Shown here in pieces: positions 60,660 to 64,000 of a stretch of DNA of 64,000 nucleotides. The translations under genes were made by a program, and so were the position numbers. Location of the stretch: assembly GCF_900155565.1 (NCBI RefSeq), contig NZ_FUHM01000002.1, positions 1,426,001 through 1,490,000 on the forward strand, given 5' to 3'. The notes below the pieces were generated by a model. The model was not told the DNA's origin. It saw nothing but the letters and a program-made list of their open reading frames with translations, and ran no database searches. This DNA is from Anaerosalibacter sp. Marseille-P3206. Its GTDB lineage: Bacteria; Bacillota; Clostridia; Tissierellales; Sporanaerobacteraceae. How positions within the stretch are numbered: the first letter of the stretch is position 1; every line of letters begins with the position of its first letter.

Positions 60660-61611
60660 TCTTATAAGAGTAGACAATTTAACTAAATGGTATGTTGAAA
60701 AAAAGAAAAAACAAACTATAAAAGCTGTTGATGGAGTAAGTTTTACTCTAGAAAAAGGAAAAATTTTAGGCATAATAGGTGAGTCAGGATGTGGTAAATC
60801 TACTCTTGGAAGATTACTAGTGGCACTTGAGAAACCAACAAATGGTACCATTGAATTTGAAGGTGAAACAATTAATCATATAGTGAAAAAAGAGCCTTTG
60901 AGATTCAGGAGAAATTGTCAAATGATTTTTCAAAACCCTTTTGATACTTTTGACCCTAGAAATGATATTCAAAAAATATTAACTACTGCTTTGAAGATAC
61001 ATAATATAGGGAATTCCAAAGAGGAAAGGGTAGATATTTGTATAAAGGCTATGGAAGATGCAGGAATAAAACCAGCAAAGGATTATCTCCATAGATATCC
61101 TCATGAGCTTTCTGGGGGACAACTTCAAAGAATATCCATAATTAGATCTATGCTTTTAAAGCCTAAGCTAATTATTGCTGATGAACCTGTATCGATGCTA
61201 GATGTGTCTGTTCGTGCAGATATTTTAAATGTGCTTTTGAAAATGACAAAAGAGAAAGATGCATCCATGATTTTTATAAGTCATGATATAGCAACTACTA
61301 GGTATATATCAGATATGATTGCAGTAATGTATTTGGGAAGAATAGTTGAAATGGGGATGACAGATGATATTATACAAAATCCCAAGCATCCATATACAAA
61401 GGTGCTAATTTCAAATTGTGCTTCTATAGATCCATTTGAAAAAATCAATGTGATTAAAATAAATGGAGAGCCTCCTACGCCTATAGATACAGGGCCAGGT
61501 TGTTATTTTGCTCCAAGATGTTACAAAGCATGTGAAGAGTGCAAAGTATCATATCCTCCTATGATTGAGGTAGAGGATGGGCATTATGCAAGTTGCTTTT
61601 ATTTAGGGTAG
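60652..61611 (+). CDS. Dipeptide/nickel-type ABC transporter ATPase (DppF-like)
   Basis: 319 residues with Walker A GESGCGKST, signature LSGGQLQRISII, Walker B LIIADEPVSMLD, and a C-terminal cysteine-containing extension (GCYFAPRCYKACEECK...SCFYLG). GTG 60652 lies inside the DppD-like gene after GGAGGTGTAGATT, so the two are translationally coupled and form the heterodimeric motor. Confidence 0.92.
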   Translation: MANLIRVDNLTKWYVEKKKKQTIKAVDGVSFTLEKGKILGIIGESGCGKSTLGRLLVALEKPTNGTIEFEGETINHIVKKEPLRFRRNCQMIFQNPFDTFDPRNDIQKILTTALKIHNIGNSKEERVDICIKAMEDAGIKPAKDYLHRYPHELSGGQLQRISIIRSMLLKPKLIIADEPVSMLDVSVRADILNVLLKMTKEKDASMIFISHDIATTRYISDMIAVMYLGRIVEMGMTDDIIQNPKHPYTKVLISNCASIDPFEKINVIKINGEPPTPIDTGPGCYFAPRCYKACEECKVSYPPMIEVEDGHYASCFYLG

Positions 61612-61672
61612 TAAATAGAGGAAATTTAGAATCCTCTAGATATAATAAATAATACAAATGGAGGGAAATCAA

Positions 61673-63274
61673 ATGAAAAGGAAATTGTCTTTATTTCTTG
61701 TTATAGTCTTATGTTTAGGACTATTTACAGGATGTAGCAACAAAAATGAAGGTCAAGAAGTTGATAAGGTTGATGAAGTTGATAATACTTCAGAGGTATC
61801 AAATGAACCTAAAGTAGGAGGAACATTTATTACAAGTCTTTCTCGTGAACCACAAACTTACAATCCTTGTGCTCAAGCTGATGATGGAGCATATAAGGTA
61901 ATCCAAAATGTTTTCAATAAGCTTGTAAAGATTAATGGCGATGATAAGATAATCCCTGATCTTGCCAAGGATTGGGAGTATTCAGAAGATGGAAAAACTT
62001 TGACATTTCATCTTCAAGAAGATGTTAAATGGCATGATGGTGAGAAGTTTAGTTCAGAAGATGTTAAATGGACTTTTGATCAAATTTTAAATGAAAAGGG
62101 ATTTGCTTCATCATCTCTTTCAGATATAGAAGAAATTGTATGTCCTGATGAAAACACTGTACAATTTAAGATCAAAGCACCTAATGCTGGTTTACTTGGC
62201 TATATTGCATGGTTTGGTACATATATAATGCCAAAACACATATACGAAGGAACTGATTGGCTTGAAAACCCAGCAAATCAAAATCCTATAGGTACTGGTC
62301 CTTTTAAATTTGTAGAACATAAAAAGGGAGAAAGCGTAACTGTTGAAAGAAATGATGACTATTGGGGAGATAAGCCATATTTGGACAAGGTTATATTCTC
62401 AATAATTCCAGATGAAGACACTGCATTTCAATCATTTTTAAATGGAGAAATTGATGAAACTGGAAGTATTCCAAACAGTGAAGCTGATAGATTTGATGAT
62501 GATCCTGATTATGTTGTAAAAAAGAAACTTTGGCCTAATAAAGGTTATCTACTTTTCAACTATAATGAAGGTAAATTTGCAGATAAAAAGGTAAGACAAG
62601 CAGTAGCGTATGGTATTGATAGAGATGAAATATTTACTAAGGCTTTAAAGGGTGTAGGACAAAAGGCAGAATATTTTATATCTCCAGTTTATGATTGGGC
62701 ATTGAACCAAGAAGCTAAGCTTCCTGAGAGAGATATTGAAAAAGCAAAAGCTTTATTAGAAGAAGCAGGATATGAAGCAGATGAAAATGGAATATACTTC
62801 TCTACAACAATAGATACTTTCCCTGGTTTTGAAGATGTAGTAGAAGTAGTTCAAGCAAATTTCAAAGAATTTGGTATAGATTTAAAGGTTAATGCAATGG
62901 ATGATGCAGCTTATGACGAAAAAGTTTGGTTTGGTCATGATTTCGAAATGACAATATTAGGTGGCTACCAAGGACCTGATATATCAGCTATAGGAAGCCG
63001 TATTGGTACTGATGGTGGAATGAATTTAGGTGAATACAGTAATCCTAGAGTTGATGAACTTTTAGCTGAAGGTTTGGCATTGACAACAGAAGAAGAAAGA
63101 GCACCTAAATATAAGGAAATACAAGAAATACTTGCAGAAGATCTTCCAATGGTATTTTTCAATGAAAAAGGCGCAAAGATAATTGTTAAATCTTATGTAA
63201 AAGGTCATCCTGGAACAGAAGCATGCGAAAAAGCATCTGAATCAGAATTTACCTATGTTTGGTTAGATAAATAA
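61673..63274 (+). CDS. Peptide/nickel-type substrate-binding lipoprotein (SBP_bac_5)
   Basis: 533 residues. The lipobox has Cys21 (LFTGCS), then an acidic linker (EVDKVDEVDNTSEV). The family 5 fold shows FNKLVKINGDDKIIPDLAKDWEYSEDGKTLTFHLQEDVKWHDGEKFSSEDVKWTFD, the usual HDG/DV segment, and KKVRQAVAYGIDRDEI. GGAGGG fits ATG 61673, not 61658. It is last in the operon and delivers the ligand; peptides are most likely, but nickel, opines or sugars occur in this family. Confidence 0.9.
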   Translation: MKRKLSLFLVIVLCLGLFTGCSNKNEGQEVDKVDEVDNTSEVSNEPKVGGTFITSLSREPQTYNPCAQADDGAYKVIQNVFNKLVKINGDDKIIPDLAKDWEYSEDGKTLTFHLQEDVKWHDGEKFSSEDVKWTFDQILNEKGFASSSLSDIEEIVCPDENTVQFKIKAPNAGLLGYIAWFGTYIMPKHIYEGTDWLENPANQNPIGTGPFKFVEHKKGESVTVERNDDYWGDKPYLDKVIFSIIPDEDTAFQSFLNGEIDETGSIPNSEADRFDDDPDYVVKKKLWPNKGYLLFNYNEGKFADKKVRQAVAYGIDRDEIFTKALKGVGQKAEYFISPVYDWALNQEAKLPERDIEKAKALLEEAGYEADENGIYFSTTIDTFPGFEDVVEVVQANFKEFGIDLKVNAMDDAAYDEKVWFGHDFEMTILGGYQGPDISAIGSRIGTDGGMNLGEYSNPRVDELLAEGLALTTEEERAPKYKEIQEILAEDLPMVFFNEKGAKIIVKSYVKGHPGTEACEKASESEFTYVWLDK

Positions 63275-63281
63275 ATAAAAG

Positions 63282-63327
63282 AACTCCTACAACTGGTAAT
63301 ATACCATGTTTGTAGGAGTTTTGTTTT
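63282..63327 (+). terminator. Terminator of the ABC operon
   Basis: AACTCCTACAA/TTGTAGGAGTT stem with an inner CTGGT/ACCAT-like extension and a T-rich tail. Confidence 0.85.
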
Positions 63328-63329
63328 CC

Positions 63330-63914
63330 TTACCTTAAATAATTAAACAACAAGCAAATACAGTATATACTTAATAATAAAAATATTGTTTTTTCTGCTT
63401 TACTATTAGTTTTAATTGTAATAGGAAATGATATATTAGCCTTTATAGGATAAAATAATCTGATTCCTTTGGGATTAAATGAATCAGCTATCAAATGGAG
63501 AGCATACCCGACAACAAATCCAGTATATATTGAGGGCAAATTAAATTTCAATGTACCCATTTTGATTATGGAAGAAGCCAATAGAAAACCTATTATACTA
63601 TGAGTAAAGCTTCTATGGCTTGATATCCCTACAAGGCAGCTAACTAGGCTTAAAAGCATAAAAATCTTATTTCCCATTCTATAATACAAATACATAAAAA
63701 TACTACTTATAGATAAGTAAAATAGTGCTCTGTAAAAATTATTATTAATTAATAATAATTTTTGATTTAACTTACCTTTAGGATGATCCAAATCAGGAAT
63801 TAAAGATCCAATTGCTGCTGATGTTACTAAGACTAGCTGACTTTCCACTGGCTGATTGTAAGATATTGTCAATGCTGCTGCAACCCCTATTGCTACATGT
63901 GTTTTTCCTGTCAT
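63330..63914 (-). CDS. YdjM-like membrane-bound metal-dependent hydrolase
   Basis: 194 residues. The N-terminus TGKTHVAIGVAAALT, AIGSLIPDLDHPKGKLN, SSHRSFTHSIIGFLLAS and YALHLIADSFNPKGIRLFYPI give the His/Asp metal ligands of the YdjM/DUF457 family. About five membrane spans are present. E. coli ydjM is part of the SOS regulon, and a LexA-type box lies in this promoter. The biochemical substrate of the family is unknown. AAAGGAGCATTT precedes ATG 63914. Confidence 0.88.
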   Translation of the reverse strand: MTGKTHVAIGVAAALTISYNQPVESQLVLVTSAAIGSLIPDLDHPKGKLNQKLLLINNNFYRALFYLSISSIFMYLYYRMGNKIFMLLSLVSCLVGISSHRSFTHSIIGFLLASSIIKMGTLKFNLPSIYTGFVVGYALHLIADSFNPKGIRLFYPIKANISFPITIKTNSKAEKTIFLLLSIYCICLLFNYLR

Positions 63915-63952
63915 AAATGCTCCTTTCTATATGAAATTTTATTGACTTTTAT

Positions 63953-63981
63953 ATTATAATTCCTTTCGAACATATATTCAA
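63953..63981 (-). promoter_or_regulatory. Sigma-A promoter of the ydjM-like gene
   Basis: TTGAAT (63981-63976), 17 bases, TATAAT (63958-63953) on the minus strand, 38 bases upstream of the start codon. Confidence 0.75.
63967..63979 (-). promoter_or_regulatory. LexA/DinR-type box inside the ydjM-like promoter
   Basis: GAATATATGTTCG on the minus strand (CGAACATATATTC on plus) matches the Gram-positive SOS box CGAAC-N4-GTTC with one mismatch, and lies between and overlapping the promoter hexamers. Confidence 0.7.
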
Positions 63982-63990
63982 GTGTGAGAT

Positions 63991-64000
63991 GTGAGTCAGG
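63991..64000 (+). repeat. Possible start of another TGAGTCAGG repeat, cut by the window end
   Basis: GTGAGTCAGG, the same ten bases as at 19881-19890, runs off the end of the window. Confidence 0.4.

Noticed and set aside
1-64000. CRISPR array, prophage or restriction system
   Set aside because: No regularly spaced repeats, cas genes, phage structural genes or methylase motifs were seen; the only mobile parts are the RAYT/REP set and the IS1182 element.

Overview
The window is AT-rich bacterial DNA with short intergenic gaps, strong AGGAGG-type ribosome binding sites, TTG and GTG starts, sigma-A promoters close to consensus (TTGACA-17-TATAAT), a large SRP RNA of the Bacillus/Clostridium type, and CtsR-, LexA- and Fur-type operators. 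Together with ferredoxin-dependent indolepyruvate oxidoreductase, a flagellin operon, a sigma-54-controlled cysteine desulfidase and cobamide salvage genes, this points to an anaerobic, motile, low-GC Bacillota of the Clostridia/Tissierellia type. The taxonomic call is an inference.

Layout. 1-8254: one long operon, cut at its 5' end. It holds a CCG-domain redox protein, a VTT membrane protein, a YnjBCD-like ABC importer with the permease split in two, two glycosyltransferase-like enzymes of the TIGR04283/TIGR04282 pair, an atypical small-molecule kinase-fold protein and a CDP-alcohol phosphatidyltransferase. The last three could form a kinase / nucleotidyltransferase / CDP-alcohol transferase chain acting on an imported small alcohol; this is the best candidate for an undescribed system here. 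8396-13044: cobamide lower-loop assembly (cobT, cobU, cobS, cobC), gltX, then tRNA-Gln and tRNA-Glu. 13219-16882: a Gate-type membrane protein and iorA-iorB. 16931-27239: two Fur-boxed feo systems (feoA-feoB-DUF2325-FeoC on +, feoA2-feoB2 on -) enclosing pncB and a MoxR/DUF58/membrane operon. 27337-31078: a CtsR-boxed dnaJ-like/clpB pair. 31123-33538: AarF kinase, a phasin-like protein and YaaR on -. 33660-37591: a sigma-D-type promoter and the flagellar operon (a FliK-like repeat protein, a 65-residue ORF, flagellin, FliS). 37739-40131: a LysM 5'-nucleotidase, a 19-residue ORF, SRP RNA and tRNA-Ser. 40294-42875: dnaX-ybaB-recR.

42876-50397 is the repeat-rich accessory part. A REP-associated tyrosine transposase is bracketed by inverted GGACAAGGGGACAGG-type repeats. 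More copies of the repeat sit flush against the stop codons of neighbouring genes. An IS1182-family element, whose transposase carries one in-frame stop, has inserted into one copy and made a 10-bp duplication. Among these lie a nitroimidazole-reductase-like protein, an RluA-type pseudouridine synthase, CstA, and an ArsA-type ATPase with a small partner. 50499-55366: an MtaA-like methyltransferase, a membrane protein, a sigma-54 activator with a four-cysteine N-terminus, and its likely target, a cysteine desulfidase with a textbook -24/-12 promoter. 55393-57565 (-): ridA-nadA-nadC behind a consensus promoter overlapped by a palindromic operator; nadB is absent. 57853-63274: a complete peptide/nickel-type ABC transporter. 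63330-63914 (-): a YdjM-like membrane hydrolase with a LexA-type box inside its promoter.
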